Part shown: positions 30,240 through 39,798 of the stretch, piece after piece
Position numbering within the stretch: position 1 is the first letter of the stretch
Layout: the number at the start of each line of letters is the position of its first letter
Assembly (NCBI GenBank): GCA_027604185.1
Contig: JADGKB010000013.1
Span: 1 to 64,000, forward strand
Source of the DNA: Boothiomyces macroporosus
Taxonomy: Eukaryota > Chytridiomycota > Chytridiomycetes > Rhizophydiales > Terramycetaceae
Length of the DNA: 64,000 nt
Direction: 5' to 3'
The notes under the pieces: model-generated
What the model saw: only the letters and a program-made list of their open reading frames with translations
The model's database searches: none
What the model was told of the DNA's origin: nothing
Made by a program: the position numbers and the translations under genes

Positions 30240-30452
30240 CTAATTTGGTGGCTTTGAGTTTTGAGGACAAGGATAAATAAGAGGGAAATTACAAGCAACG
30301 TACGGCTGAGCTACTGGTTGATTTCCAAGCATGAATTTTAAATCTGTTGTCTCTGCGCTTGGTCCAAAGAATTTCCACACCGGGTCCAAGATTTGCATAA
30401 TTTCATGCTGCAATAATTCAGGATCAATAAATATGAGTTGGTATTTCATCAT
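30240..30452 (-). CDS. Small hypothetical ORF upstream of End3-like gene
   Basis: 70 codons from ATG-ATG (30452/30449) to TAG, reading LLQHEIMQILDPVWKFFGPS and ending NSKPPN. Protein-like composition (Pro, aromatic residues) but no family recognised. It ends 15 bp before the End3-like ATG on the same strand, so it could instead be a 5' exon of that gene, although I find no donor giving the right phase. Its ATG lies beside the divergent LRR gene. Confidence 0.35.
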   Translation of the reverse strand: MMKYQLIFIDPELLQHEIMQILDPVWKFFGPSAETTDLKFMLGNQPVAQPYVACNFPLIYPCPQNSKPPN

Positions 30453-30493
30453 TTATGAGAATCCAGATTTTTCTTTTTGTTGCTTCAATCGAA

Positions 30494-31729
30494 ATGAACT
30501 ACTCACAAAGGGAGCTCACGCACAAAGATTTGTATGAGATACTGGAGGCTAGCAAGTACAAGAACGAGTTGAATCTGAGTTTTACAAATATATCACAATT
30601 GCTCCATACAGTGGAAGAGGATGATGATTGGAGCGATGTTGATACCGATAATCATACACCAGAAGAGGATGAAACAGTTCAGGAATTACCGCTTAATATC
30701 AAAAAGACATTTTTTGCAATTTTAAGGAACATTAAAACGCTTAATCTTGATGGAAATAACATTAGTTCAAGTCTACACATGATCCTACCACATATGAAGA
30801 ATATCCGATCCTTGTCTTTACGCAACAACGGAATATCCGCCGCTAATATCATAGAATTGCTGACAGCTGTTTCAAATTCGAATATTGAAGAGTTGTACTT
30901 GTCTCAAAATAATCTGATGGATGCCGGAGCGGCAATACTAGCAAACAATATTCCCAAGAGCTTGAAACTGCTACACCTTTCTTACAACATTATTGGCTTG
31001 AAAGGCGCTGATGCTCTAGCGCGTAAACTCAAAAACAACAGGACTTTGGAGTCATTTTCGATAATGGACAATCCAATCAACATGGAAGGAATCTTTCGAT
31101 TGTTTGAGGCATTCAAGACGATGCGATTGAATACCCTAATTGTTGGCTTTACCAATCGATTCCAGAATGTTTCGATACCATACACTAAAGAAGAACTGGA
31201 GGGATATGAGATGATCAATACAAAGACATTCGAAGAGATTGTGGCGGAATATTTAAAAGAAACCACACTAAAGGCACTTGTTGTATTTGGATTAAAGTCA
31301 GTTAGGTTAGTGCTCGAATCGTTACACAATAATTTTCTATTGGACTCTTTATCTATCCTCAACGCACATCCAGATAATACATTTAATCAAGAGTACGGTT
31401 GTATAGAAGAACTAGCGAAGCGGAATATCACAATAACGACTCTATTGATAGACAGGGTTACTCGCTACTTGGATGAATTTGGTAGCAGAAACAAGATGAT
31501 CCAACACCGCAAACAGCAGATATTCAAGGATATTTTGACCGTAAGACGAAATTTGTTTATTATGAATGAACTACCAATCGAGCTACACTATCACGTAGTT
31601 CAAGTCATGTGCCAGTATTTTAGTAGTGCAGAAATCAAGCTAATTGTTGGTAGACTGGTACGAAGAGAAAGTTTGGGGGTTTGCATGAAGTTGAGGGATT
31701 ATCTGTTGTATTGCATTGAGAATAAATAA
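30494..31729 (+). CDS. Leucine-rich repeat protein
   Basis: 411 aa, single exon. I take the ATG at 30494 (MNYSQRELTHKDLYE); an upstream in-frame ATG at 30455 adds 13 hydrophobic residues of doubtful value and would lie 2 bp from the divergent small ORF. After an acidic loop (EEDDDWSDVDTD) come at least four ribonuclease-inhibitor-type LRRs: IKTLNLDGNNI, IRSLSLRNNGI, IEELYLSQNNL, LKLLHLSYNII. The C-terminal half lacks repeats and ends with an alpha-helical region (NELPIELHYHVVQVMCQYF). Similar RI-type LRR proteins occur in axonemes, GTPase-activating proteins and signalling; I cannot choose. The end lies in AATAAATAA. Confidence 0.75.
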   Translation: MNYSQRELTHKDLYEILEASKYKNELNLSFTNISQLLHTVEEDDDWSDVDTDNHTPEEDETVQELPLNIKKTFFAILRNIKTLNLDGNNISSSLHMILPHMKNIRSLSLRNNGISAANIIELLTAVSNSNIEELYLSQNNLMDAGAAILANNIPKSLKLLHLSYNIIGLKGADALARKLKNNRTLESFSIMDNPINMEGIFRLFEAFKTMRLNTLIVGFTNRFQNVSIPYTKEELEGYEMINTKTFEEIVAEYLKETTLKALVVFGLKSVRLVLESLHNNFLLDSLSILNAHPDNTFNQEYGCIEELAKRNITITTLLIDRVTRYLDEFGSRNKMIQHRKQQIFKDILTVRRNLFIMNELPIELHYHVVQVMCQYFSSAEIKLIVGRLVRRESLGVCMKLRDYLLYCIENK

Positions 31730-31774
31730 GTAGCAAATAATTCAGAAGCGAATAAACATATTCTTGCTGAGAGG

Positions 31775-32288
31775 ATGCATTTGGTTCACTCGATAATGTT
31801 TGTCCAAAACTCGAAATCTAGAATGCAGGTTGAACTGGACCCCATTCAACACCTGGACATTTACAACTCGATTAAATCAATCCTCAGTCTAAAGAAAGAG
31901 TAATTGATCGCTAATAGAGAACATTATCATTACGAACGCAGTATGAGTCAAAAGAAAAGCTTGAGAATAGACTACAGTCATTACTACGGGAAAATCATGA
32001 TTTGCTGGTAGAATTAAATAAAAAGAAAAAGTTGTTGAAGGAGCAGAATTTAAAGGAGCATGAGGATACACTCTTGCAGCATGTAGAATACGGAAAGAAG
32101 CTTCAACTTGATCTAAAAGAAATGCTGATTGACCTGCGATTGAATGAGTACGAACTGGATGTACTCGACAGACTTGAATTTCAAGCGCATCAGGTTCAGG
32201 TACTCTATTCATTAACAAGTTTTCTGTTTGGTGGTATATAGCGAGTACAGTAATGTTTGCGACAGCAATAAAAATTCTTTTCTTTTAA
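31775..32288 (+). CDS. Tail-anchored coiled-coil protein
   Basis: 157 aa, three exons; introns at 31900-31919 and 32200-32219 (20 nt each). Nearly the whole protein is a charged coiled coil (SKEKLENRLQSLLRENHDLL, LNEYELDVLDRLEFQAHQ). The second splice adds a single C-terminal hydrophobic helix FSVWWYIASTVMFATAIKIL, the topology of a tail-anchored membrane protein facing the cytosol, as in tethers or SNARE-like factors. No family recognised. The stop is only 6 bp before the next ATG, an extreme spacing even for this genome. The start is the first ATG of the open frame and could lie further upstream. Confidence 0.65.
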
Positions 32289-32294
32289 TATATA

Positions 32295-33143
32295 ATGGAG
32301 TTGAAAAAGCTATTTCCAGAGTTGGAGATTTTAGAGATAGAGAGAGTATGTACATTGTGGAGCGGGTATGGTAACATCTACAGAATTTACCTGCGGAACA
32401 GGACTTTGATTTGCAAGCATATCGACCCACCACATGACAGCTCTGTATCGCATCTACGGAAACTAAAGTCTTACCAAACAGAGCTTGCATTTTATCAGCT
32501 TGAAAAGCCAGACCATCCACCAATACCACAGTATATTTCGTCACCAAAACCAAATTGCTACCTGCTTTCAGACATATCTACAGAATATCCAACTACCTAT
32601 GGGGACTTGACCAACACACAATTAAAACAAGTTTTGACTTGGCTTGCTTCATTTCATTCGTATTGGTGCCAAAAAATACCATTCCAACATAAAGGAAGCT
32701 ACTGGTATGTTGACACAAGGTTAGAAGAACTATCTCGAATGAAGAACAAGAAGCTCTGTTCAGTTGCTCACAGGATTGATCAAAAAATCCACTCTTCCAA
32801 ATTCAAGACTTTAATCCACGGAGACATGAAGTCTGAAAACATCCAGTTCAACAAAGATTTGTGTGTTGTATATGACTTCCAATACGTAGGTGCTGGGCTC
32901 GGGGCTCAAGATGTGTGTTACTTGATTGCATCTAGTGCTAGGGACACCAGTAGTGTAGATGACCTGCTGAAATATTACCATCAACGGCTTACTATTGCCA
33001 ACTATTCTTTTCATGAATTTGTCCAAGATTTTGACTTGTGTTTGCTCGACTATGTCCGGTTCATGGATGGTTGGGGCTACTGGGGCAATTCGCGGTGGGC
33101 AATCAAAAGAACACAGCAGCTACTAGATAGCTTGATGAACTAG
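32295..33143 (+). CDS. APH/choline-kinase-like small-molecule kinase
   Basis: 282 aa, single exon. Kinase-like fold of the aminoglycoside phosphotransferase / CHK superfamily: a lysine-containing N-lobe strand (RTLICKHIDPP), the Brenner motif LIHGDMKSENIQFN (catalytic Asp and Asn) and VYDFQYVGAGLGAQDVCYLI with the metal-binding Asp. DFQ(W/Y)xGxGxGxxDVxYL is characteristic of an uncharacterised eukaryotic subgroup rather than true choline or ethanolamine kinases. The substrate is unknown. It starts 6 bp after the upstream gene's stop, on the same strand; an operon-like arrangement cannot be excluded. Confidence 0.78.
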   Translation: MELKKLFPELEILEIERVCTLWSGYGNIYRIYLRNRTLICKHIDPPHDSSVSHLRKLKSYQTELAFYQLEKPDHPPIPQYISSPKPNCYLLSDISTEYPTTYGDLTNTQLKQVLTWLASFHSYWCQKIPFQHKGSYWYVDTRLEELSRMKNKKLCSVAHRIDQKIHSSKFKTLIHGDMKSENIQFNKDLCVVYDFQYVGAGLGAQDVCYLIASSARDTSSVDDLLKYYHQRLTIANYSFHEFVQDFDLCLLDYVRFMDGWGYWGNSRWAIKRTQQLLDSLMN

Positions 33144-33329
33144 TCAGTTCAAGCTCCTACCAGACGCTTGGGTTATTAATACACAAAACACGTTGGGCTT
33201 TAGCATTCTCGCCAATTAAAAAAGAGTCCACCATAGTAATAATGCACACTCAATACTATTGAATTAGGACGAAATGTAATATATTCGGTGCTAGTTCTCA
33301 ATAATTAGGTGATTAGGGTTAAGCCTAGT

Positions 33330-33335
33330 CACGTG
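33330..33335. promoter_or_regulatory. CACGTG E-box near eIF5A start
   Basis: Palindromic CACGTG 77 bp upstream of the eIF5A ATG, preceded at about 33312 by TTAGGGTTA, which resembles a telo-box seen near translation genes in some eukaryotes. ATTGG (inverted CCAAT) follows near 33344. Suggestive of a highly expressed promoter, not proven. Confidence 0.35.
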
Positions 33336-33411
33336 TTGGAAAGTGATTGGCCTATTTTTTTTCTTCCGCTACTTTTTCAAGTTCAAACAGTTTTTTCTCT
33401 TTACTTTCAAC

Positions 33412-33927
33412 ATGGCTGAAGAAGAACATGAAGATTTCTCCAACACCGCTGCCTCTGGAGCATCCCTTACTTACCCAATGCAAGTAATATTAAAGTTAAT
33501 GTAGTGTTCCGCATTGAGAAAGAACGGATATGTCGTTATTAAAGGTCGTCCTTGCAAAATCGTCGACATGTCTACTTCCAAAACCGGAAAGCACGGTCAC
33601 GCTAAAGTTCACTTGGTCGCCATTGATGTAGATTTGTTTTTAATTTAGATCTTCACCAACAAGAAACTTGAAGATTTATCTCCATCCACTCACAACATGG
33701 ATGTTCCAAACGTTCGCAAGAACGAATATCCACTTTTGGATATCGACGAAGGATTCTTCTCTTTGATGCAAGATGACGGATCTACCAAGGATGATGTCAA
33801 GGTTCCTGATAACGAGCTTGGAAGAAAGATCGAAGAAGATTTTGCTGCAGGAAAGGAATTGTTGGTTTCTGTTACTTCTTCCATGGGTGAAGAACACTGC
33901 CTTGGATACAAGGAAGCCCCAAAATAA
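33412..33927 (+). CDS. eIF5A: Translation factor eIF5A
   Basis: Ribosome-binding factor that relieves stalling, 157 aa. Introns at 33484-33504 and 33628-33648, both 21 nt. The protein is collinear with human and yeast eIF5[34 protein letters not shown] with the lysine that becomes hypusine (about residue 53), [20 protein letters not shown], and the C-terminal OB domain. Conserved in full, so deoxyhypusine synthase and hydroxylase should be encoded elsewhere. The stop is inside AAATAAATAAA. The genome codes the residues in the most frequent codons, as expected for a highly expressed gene. Confidence 0.98.
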
Positions 33928-33984
33928 ATAAAACGCAAATTTGCATATTGTCACAAATACATTTAAAGTTTTTACAATTCTAAA

Positions 33985-35780
33985 ATGTGGATCTTGAAAG
34001 GAGAAGCCATGAGCTACAATCTCCCACAAGGACAAACGATCCTAGGTAACTGCTAGTAATTCCAGGTAGAAAAGACTGTCCTATCAGCATAAATGATAAA
34101 TCGCTATCCAGAAAGCACTGTGAATTTCATGCTGATATTGATGAACTGCGAATTACAGATTTGAAATCAAAGTATGGATTGCAAGTCAACGGCCAAAAGA
34201 CAGAATCAGCAGTGTTGAAAAACATGGATAAAGTTGTAATTGGTGGTTACGGACTTGCTTTCAAAGTTATCCACAACAAACTATCTATTTGTTTCTCTCA
34301 AATCCCATCAAAAGAAAAGCAAGAATTGACCGCAATAGCTACTCAGAAATGTATTTCAATTACAAATGATATTTATAAAGCGGATTTATTATTGATCAAT
34401 AGTATCACTACAACCGAAAAAGTTTTGTTGGCTCTGATACGACCCATACCAATTATATCCAGCCACTAGTTAAATGCTCTTTCTATTACGGAATATCCAG
34501 AGTACGAACTGTATTTACCATTGCGGACTGGTTACGAGAATATCGATTTTAGTCCAAAAAGTCTTCGAAAAAATATCTTGCAAGGAAAGACATTCTATTT
34601 CAAAACAAGCGAACTAGTAACTTTTTGCTAATGCTAGTATAATTCATGCAAGAATATTGTAGTGAACACTGGGGGAAAGAGTGTATTGAACGCGAAACCT
34701 ACACCTTATGACGACAATGAGTATGTGGTTGTTCCAGAAGGTGATAGTGAGCCATATGCGTTGGAAATCAATGACCTGTCCAAAGCGATTATGGCTGTCA
34801 ATGCAAACTTTGTTCTTCGAAATATGCCTGCTGTGCAATTGGATTCAATCTCTAAAACCTGCACACAAAATCAATTCAATACCACAAATATCTCAGATCC
34901 AGAGTCTTTAGGATTAAATCAATCATTATCTCCTTTAGAAGCGGTGGAGCATGAAGGAATACTTTCGAGAACGAAACTCTTGCTTAGTGAACAGCTTGAA
35001 AGTAATCACCGGAATACCCAAGGAGAATCTATAATTCAAAAAGCACTAACGCAAATGCCAGAAACTGCTACAAATTTTGACGATTTTATGGATGATTTAT
35101 TCGATTTAGGAACTGGAAATCAAATTTCGGAGGAGAATGAACCTGTTTTCAAAGTACCTGGAGAAACAAATGAAAACAGTGTTTTAGATTTATTTGATGT
35201 TCCAGTAAAGCAGGAACCTGGTTATACCCAAACGCAGATAGAAGTGGAAGAAACAAGAGATTCTTTGGATAATCATACCAGACTTTCCAATACAATCGAA
35301 AATAGTCTTTTAGAGCCTTCCGTTAAATTTGAAAATTCTGTTAACGAAATCAGCCAAAGTGTCAATCAGAGCTATTCCTTAAATAATAGTCTGCATGAAA
35401 TGGATCACATTCAAGTAAAGAATGAACCTATTGCCACTCAATATGAAGGCCAGCTTCCATCGCAACTCGATTTAAATTATACATCGCAGCTTGATCCAGG
35501 TGATCTGCCAATCATACCACAATCTGAAGCAGAACCTGAAATGGTAGAGTATATCCTTCCATCAAAGAGACCCCAATCACAACAAATTGTTTTGCCAGAG
35601 GAAGAAGAGTCACAGATGGAATTAGATCCAAAAGTGATTGTTGAATTTACCGGTCTGGTAAAGAAAGATTATCGTCCCCAGACTAATTTTAAAAGATTCA
35701 AATCAAAGACGAGACAGATCACTGTTCCATTAAAAGTAGCCCTGATTACTTCAAAGAAAGGTTTTCATTTTGATGACTAG
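33985..35780 (+). CDS. NBS1: NBS1/nibrin-like MRN-complex subunit (one in-frame stop)
   Basis: Would recruit MRE11-RAD50 to DNA breaks; about 584 codons. Introns at 34046-34065 and 34617-34637. N-terminal FHA domain: GRKDCPI, SLSRKHCEF, DLKSKYGLQVNG. Then BRCT-like sequence with RPIPIISSH, a low-complexity acidic middle, and near the C-terminus the MRE11-binding type motif TNFKRFKSK preceded by EFTGLVKKDY, as in human nibrin. Odd: TAG at 34467-34469 interrupts the frame after SSH, where BRCT domains have a conserved Trp (expected SHWLNAL); TGG to TAG is one base. No mini-intron removes it. Sequence error, null allele or readthrough are possible. Confidence 0.75.
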
Positions 35781-35808
35781 TGTAAAATAAATGACATTTG
35801 AGACTTTA

Positions 35809-36759
35809 TTATGAATCTTCAACTTCACCTATTTGCACAAAGTCTCCCCCGACATTTTCCTTCCATAAAGTGACTTTGTTGTCGCCAGAAGACACTGCCA
35901 AGATATTACCAGCGAGGGACCAACTTACTCTCCATACAACATCTGGGAACGGTTCAGGCTTTAGGTATTTCTTGTTCCATTTGCCGTCCTTTCCATCTTT
36001 GGTCCAAATGATTACAGTCTTGTCCTGGAGTCAGTTTAAATTACTTGAGAACAACTTGCAAGGTATACTCTAGGTAAACCAACACTGGGAGCAAATGCAA
36101 CATCCCTCACCCAATCTGAATGACCTTCGAGAACAACATCTTCTTTCCAAACACCATCTTCTTCCTTCCATATTTTGACCAGGTTATCACATCCTCCAGA
36201 TGCAAAGCATTTTACTTTGCTGAAAACATCAGTTAATGCTGGTGCCCATGAAACAGCATTTACACCAATTGAATGTGCATTGATTGTATGAGTCTCCCAT
36301 GTGCCATCTTCTTTGTACGTCAATAGTGAGACTTTTCCATCTGAAGATCCACAGCACAAAATCAATCCATATTCATGGGGTGCCCATCCAATTGAGTTTA
36401 CTGGATTAAACAAACAGTACCTGATGCAGAGTGACCGGTGTGTTCCTTGATTTTAGTCCATCCATTGTTGTCTTTCCAAATGAATACCTTGGAATCGTAG
36501 GAGCAGCTGGCAAGAATATTTCCAAACTTTGGATGTGCCCAGCAAACTTGCCAAACAGGTCCTTCATGCCCTTGTAAAGTTGCAGCAAGACTGTGTGATT
36601 CTCCTTCAACATTGAATATCTTGATTGATCTATCCGATGAACAGGTCGCTAATTTCTTTCCGTAATAATCCATCTGAGCATCGTGAATTAAATCTACATG
36701 CTGTGTGTCGAATATATTATTAGTAGTTGTTGCAACCTGGGTTATTCGCAACTTACCAT
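35809..36759 (-). CDS. SEC13: SEC13 (COPII coat and nuclear pore)
   Basis: Six-bladed WD40 protein that pairs with SEC31 in COPII vesicles and with NUP145C/NUP96 in the nuclear pore. 296 aa. Introns at 36737-36756, 36401-36420 and 36025-36044, each 20 nt; the first follows the ATG directly, so exon 1 is three bases. Family motifs: [95 protein letters not shown] and [18 protein letters not shown]. The length and blade count match. The stop lies within TCATAATAAAG. Essentially certain. Confidence 0.96.
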
Positions 36760-36967
36760 TTTGCAGATTGAAAAAAGCAAGAATGCCACGACTGCGATTT
36801 ACATTGGAGTTTGAGTAGCAAGCAGATTCGACATTTCATAATCTCATCGCACCTACACGGCGGGTTACATATGGACCCAGTGTATCTATTCCATTAGTAT
36901 CTTTATTTTCCATTGTTCCCAGTAGTATATATTTCCAGAATGTTTACATTTTCCCTGCGAACACAAC

Positions 36968-37156
36968 ATGAAATTGAACTATTTCAGATTAAAAGAAAGG
37001 CAATTGAAGCGTAAAGACACTGCTGCTTTTTGGAAGGAAGACAGTTCGCAGAACTTGTCGACGTCAAACATTACCTTAGAGAATGATGGTAGAGCTGCTA
37101 CGCCCAAAAGAAGAACCTCTCTAGACCTTCTACTGTCATTATTTGTTACCCAATAA
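36968..37156 (+). CDS. Small basic hypothetical ORF
   Basis: 62 codons from ATG to TAA (MKLNYFRLKERQLKRKDTAA to LLSLFVTQ). Rich in Lys/Arg and Ser/Thr, no family recognised. It lies in the 450-bp gap between SEC13 and a secreted protein gene. An overlapping frame starting at an ATG near 36939 is also open for 24 codons and could be a first exon. Evidence is only the open frame and the gap. Confidence 0.35.
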   Translation: MKLNYFRLKERQLKRKDTAAFWKEDSSQNLSTSNITLENDGRAATPKRRTSLDLLLSLFVTQ

Positions 37157-37206
37157 ACTGCTTTGTTTCTAACTAGAATCTTTGTTAAAAATATGCAATC
37201 AAAACT

Positions 37207-37692
37207 TTATTCCTTGGTTAAATAGCAAGTAGAGTTGTATCCGTTTGGATATTCGTCAACCAGACACTTGTATCCGTCAGTACAATCCGGGATACACGTA
37301 CTGGTGGAATTTCTGCTTGTGCTAGCACATACTGCAGAAGTACAACCAAGGACAGTAGTGACATATACACACTCAAAGCCGTCCGCACAATCAGGGCAGA
37401 ATATTTGTAACCTTGGACAACTGCTAAATTTGCAATATGTATCTATACACCCACCTTTCTTTGTATGTTGAATGCAAGTAGATAGTGGTGAGCAATTATC
37501 ACAAGTAGAATTTGTGTTGTGGCATGTATAATTTCCAATTGTAAAATTGGCGGTTGAGATAGGCGGGTGAGACGAAATAACTTGGGTTACATTTGTATCA
37601 TTTCCGATAACAGTAGTGTTCAACTTTGAGTGCCATGGAGCCGCATTCATAACACCGACGACAGAAAGTAATTGTATAGTAAATAATCTCAT
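37207..37692 (-). CDS. Small secreted Cys-rich protein
   Basis: 161 aa, single exon, ATG at 37692. Signal peptide (LFTIQLLSVVGVMNA), an N-glycosylation-rich spacer, then about 16 cysteines in repeating Cx2C / Cx4-5C patterns (CDNCSPLSTC, CPDCADGFECVY, CIPDCTDGYKCLV). The D(G)-x-(E/Y)-(C)-(V/L) repeats resemble small disulfide-knot modules of secreted fungal proteins. Two shorter secreted Cys-rich paralogues follow at 39064-40095 and share the CPTLVLDC type of pattern only weakly. Candidate surface or effector-like protein; function unknown. The stop is in GAATAAAG. Confidence 0.7.
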   Translation of the reverse strand: MRLFTIQLLSVVGVMNAAPWHSKLNTTVIGNDTNVTQVISSHPPISTANFTIGNYTCHNTNSTCDNCSPLSTCIQHTKKGGCIDTYCKFSSCPRLQIFCPDCADGFECVYVTTVLGCTSAVCASTSRNSTSTCIPDCTDGYKCLVDEYPNGYNSTCYLTKE

Positions 37693-38003
37693 AGTATACG
37701 AGAAACGCGTTAGTTTGTTGACAAAGATTCTTACTCATCAATCGGAGGTTTATGCAGTGACGTGAATAGTAACTTGTGTGTATGGGCACAAGTAACTAGA
37801 GTAATTTCAAGCGTTCCGAGGGTAAAGATCCCCATGGTGCTTGGTCATCTAAACTGAAAGTAAGAAATCTTTATTGATAGTCAATGCCGTCAAGGGTAAC
37901 CAATGCACAAGGAGCAAATTTCTACAGGTGGCAGGAACATCCAGACAGATATTCATTGTTGGAACAAAAGTGATTGAAGCTGATTGTTGTTATAATGTTT
38001 TTA
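37693..38003. other. Intergenic, no gene seen
   Basis: About 310 bp between the secreted Cys-rich gene start and the dioxygenase stop. No ORF or motif that I can support. Confidence 0.4.
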
Positions 38004-38789
38004 TTAATTCCAAACATATCCTGATGTTTTGACGTTTAGAACGTCTAACTTTACCTGTTCAACTAGTTCATTTCCAGCACCAGCAGTTATTAGCAAAGGT
38101 GAAAAGTGTTCAGTAGCATTCACAGGATGACATTGTTTAGCACCACTAAATTCCTTCCATTTTGTCAACGCTGCAACTCTTTCTTCCGGTGGTAACGCAG
38201 CAACCTTTAGCAATTGTTCTTCAAAAGCTCTGTTTCCTTTTGCGATAGCATCTGTACTATTGAAAAATCCATGCATGTTGTGAAATGAGAATCCAGAACC
38301 AACAATTGCTACATTTTCTTTGAGTAAAGGAGATAGCGCTTTGCCCATATTAAGAAGCTCAGTCGCATCTTGGCTTTGCAAAACGGATAACTGAACGATT
38401 GGAATATCTGCATCAGGAGCCACTAGCATCATTGGGATAAAAACTCCGTGATCCCATCCTCTCTTTGTATCAATTTCAGGTTTAAATCCAGCTTTAGATA
38501 GTAACTGGTGTACTTTTTCTGCAACTGTTGGTGCCCCAGGTGCATTGTATTGGATCTTGTAGGCTTCGGATGGAAATCCATAGTAATCATAAAGCAGACT
38601 ATGTTTGGCAGCTCCGGATATAATTGGATTCTTTGTTTCCCAATGTGCTGTAACAAGGACGATCGCAGATGGTTTTCCAATCCATTCTCTAGCTTTTCCA
38701 GTCAAGAATTCGACAAGTGATGCATGTAGCGGATCTCCTAAAACTGGCATAGGACCACCGCCGTGAGGAAGAAATATCGATTTTGCCAT
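38004..38789 (-). CDS. Extradiol ring-cleavage dioxygenase, DODA/LigB type
   Basis: 261 aa from ATG at 38789, the start that matches family N-termini (AKSIFLPHGGGPMPVLGD). An ATG at 38894 is in frame but adds unconserved basic residues, possibly a targeting extension. Metal ligands and active-site residues: PHGGGP, TAHWE, KRGWDHGVFIPM, GSGFSFHNMHGF and NATEHFSPLLITAG, typical of the zinc/iron LigB superfamily including plant 4,5-DOPA dioxygenase and bacterial YgiD. Likely cleaves a catechol such as DOPA; the actual substrate is not readable. Single exon, like its secreted neighbours. Confidence 0.88.
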   Translation of the reverse strand: MAKSIFLPHGGGPMPVLGDPLHASLVEFLTGKAREWIGKPSAIVLVTAHWETKNPIISGAAKHSLLYDYYGFPSEAYKIQYNAPGAPTVAEKVHQLLSKAGFKPEIDTKRGWDHGVFIPMMLVAPDADIPIVQLSVLQSQDATELLNMGKALSPLLKENVAIVGSGFSFHNMHGFFNSTDAIAKGNRAFEEQLLKVAALPPEERVAALTKWKEFSGAKQCHPVNATEHFSPLLITAGAGNELVEQVKLDVLNVKTSGYVWN

Positions 38790-39063
38790 TATAATTTTAA
38801 CTTTGATCGGATATCCTTTTATACAACCTTTCGGCGATTTTTGTCGGATATTCTGAAAAAACCCGCCAATAGATTTTTCCACTCTTTGTTGCATTAAGAT
38901 GCCATGAGTCTGGATTACTCAACATTCAATAGTGAGACTGTAGAGTTGAATTGGTTGGCTGTAGTCAAATTTTAGTGTGTAATGTTCAGTTTTCTGTTGT
39001 CAAAAATCCGGATAAAATTTCCACAAAGACTGACACAAAAGATTCATTTCAAAATTAAGTCTT

Positions 39064-39363
39064 TTATAAAACATTGTTAGGACATAGTACAGTTAGGCAT
39101 CCCTGCGGAGTAGTTTGAGTGGTGCAATCTGGTGTCCCACATAGGGCTTTGCAGTCCAAAACCAAAGTAGGACACCTGAACCTTGGATGGAGGATACACT
39201 TTTGTTCGGGGCAATTTGTGACCTTGTTTGCTACAACTTGGCATGTAGAGAATGGGCCGCAGCTTAAATTACAGGTATCAGGCAATTCGGGGCACAAGTT
39301 GACATCTTGTGGGATTGACACAGCAGCAATAGCAGGAATACTTAATACAACTGAGGATTTCAT
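39064..39363 (-). CDS. Small secreted Cys-rich protein, copy 1
   Basis: 99 aa from ATG at 39363 (SSVVLSIPAIAAVSIP signal peptide); an upstream in-frame ATG at 39447 would hide the signal. Twelve cysteines with CPELPDTCNLSCGPFSTC and RFRCPTLVLDCKALCG, then QGCLTVLCPN. Almost collinear with the divergent copy at 39799-40095, so the pair arose by inverted duplication. TATAAAAA lies at 39389-39396 on this strand, about 26 bp before the ATG. Confidence 0.72.
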   Translation of the reverse strand: MKSSVVLSIPAIAAVSIPQDVNLCPELPDTCNLSCGPFSTCQVVANKVTNCPEQKCILHPRFRCPTLVLDCKALCGTPDCTTQTTPQGCLTVLCPNNVL

Positions 39364-39798
39364 TTTAGTTGGGTCTACTACGAGAGCATTTTTATATTGA
39401 AATTCATCATTAGTAATCCTTCCTAAAATATTTGGATTACTCATCATTTCAAAATGTGCTCATTCAGGTATAGCCATAGCCTGCCAAATTGGGTAAACTG
39501 ACAATCTTGACTCAATTTCATATCTGTGCTTCAAGTGTTTCCCTGGCAGATAAATGGAGTTTCAAAGTCCACAAGATGCCTTGTAAATACTAACTGTACA
39601 CAGAACTATAAGTGCATTAAGCAACAAAGAATGAGCCACACAGTATTTGGAATATCCTGATTACTAAGAGTGACAATCGCTCAGGACTGACTTGTACGAG
39701 GCTGTCCTTTCGTTGAATGAAAGGTATTATGATTCACTTTAAATCAATGCCAAACCCTATAAATAGGATTAAACCAAAGAAATGCCATCAACTCTGAC
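39364..39798. promoter_or_regulatory. Shared divergent promoter region of two secreted paralogues
   Basis: 435 bp with no gene. A TATA-like element points each way: TATAAAAA (minus strand, 39389-39396) and TATAAATA (plus strand, 39759-39766, 33 bp before the ATG). Such positioned TATA boxes are not evident at most other genes here and suggest regulated or bursty expression. Confidence 0.5.

Noticed and set aside
34430..34480. An intron removing the TAG in the NBS1-like gene
   Set aside because: No GT donor lies at a suitable distance and phase; a 43-nt candidate would delete conserved BRCT residues.
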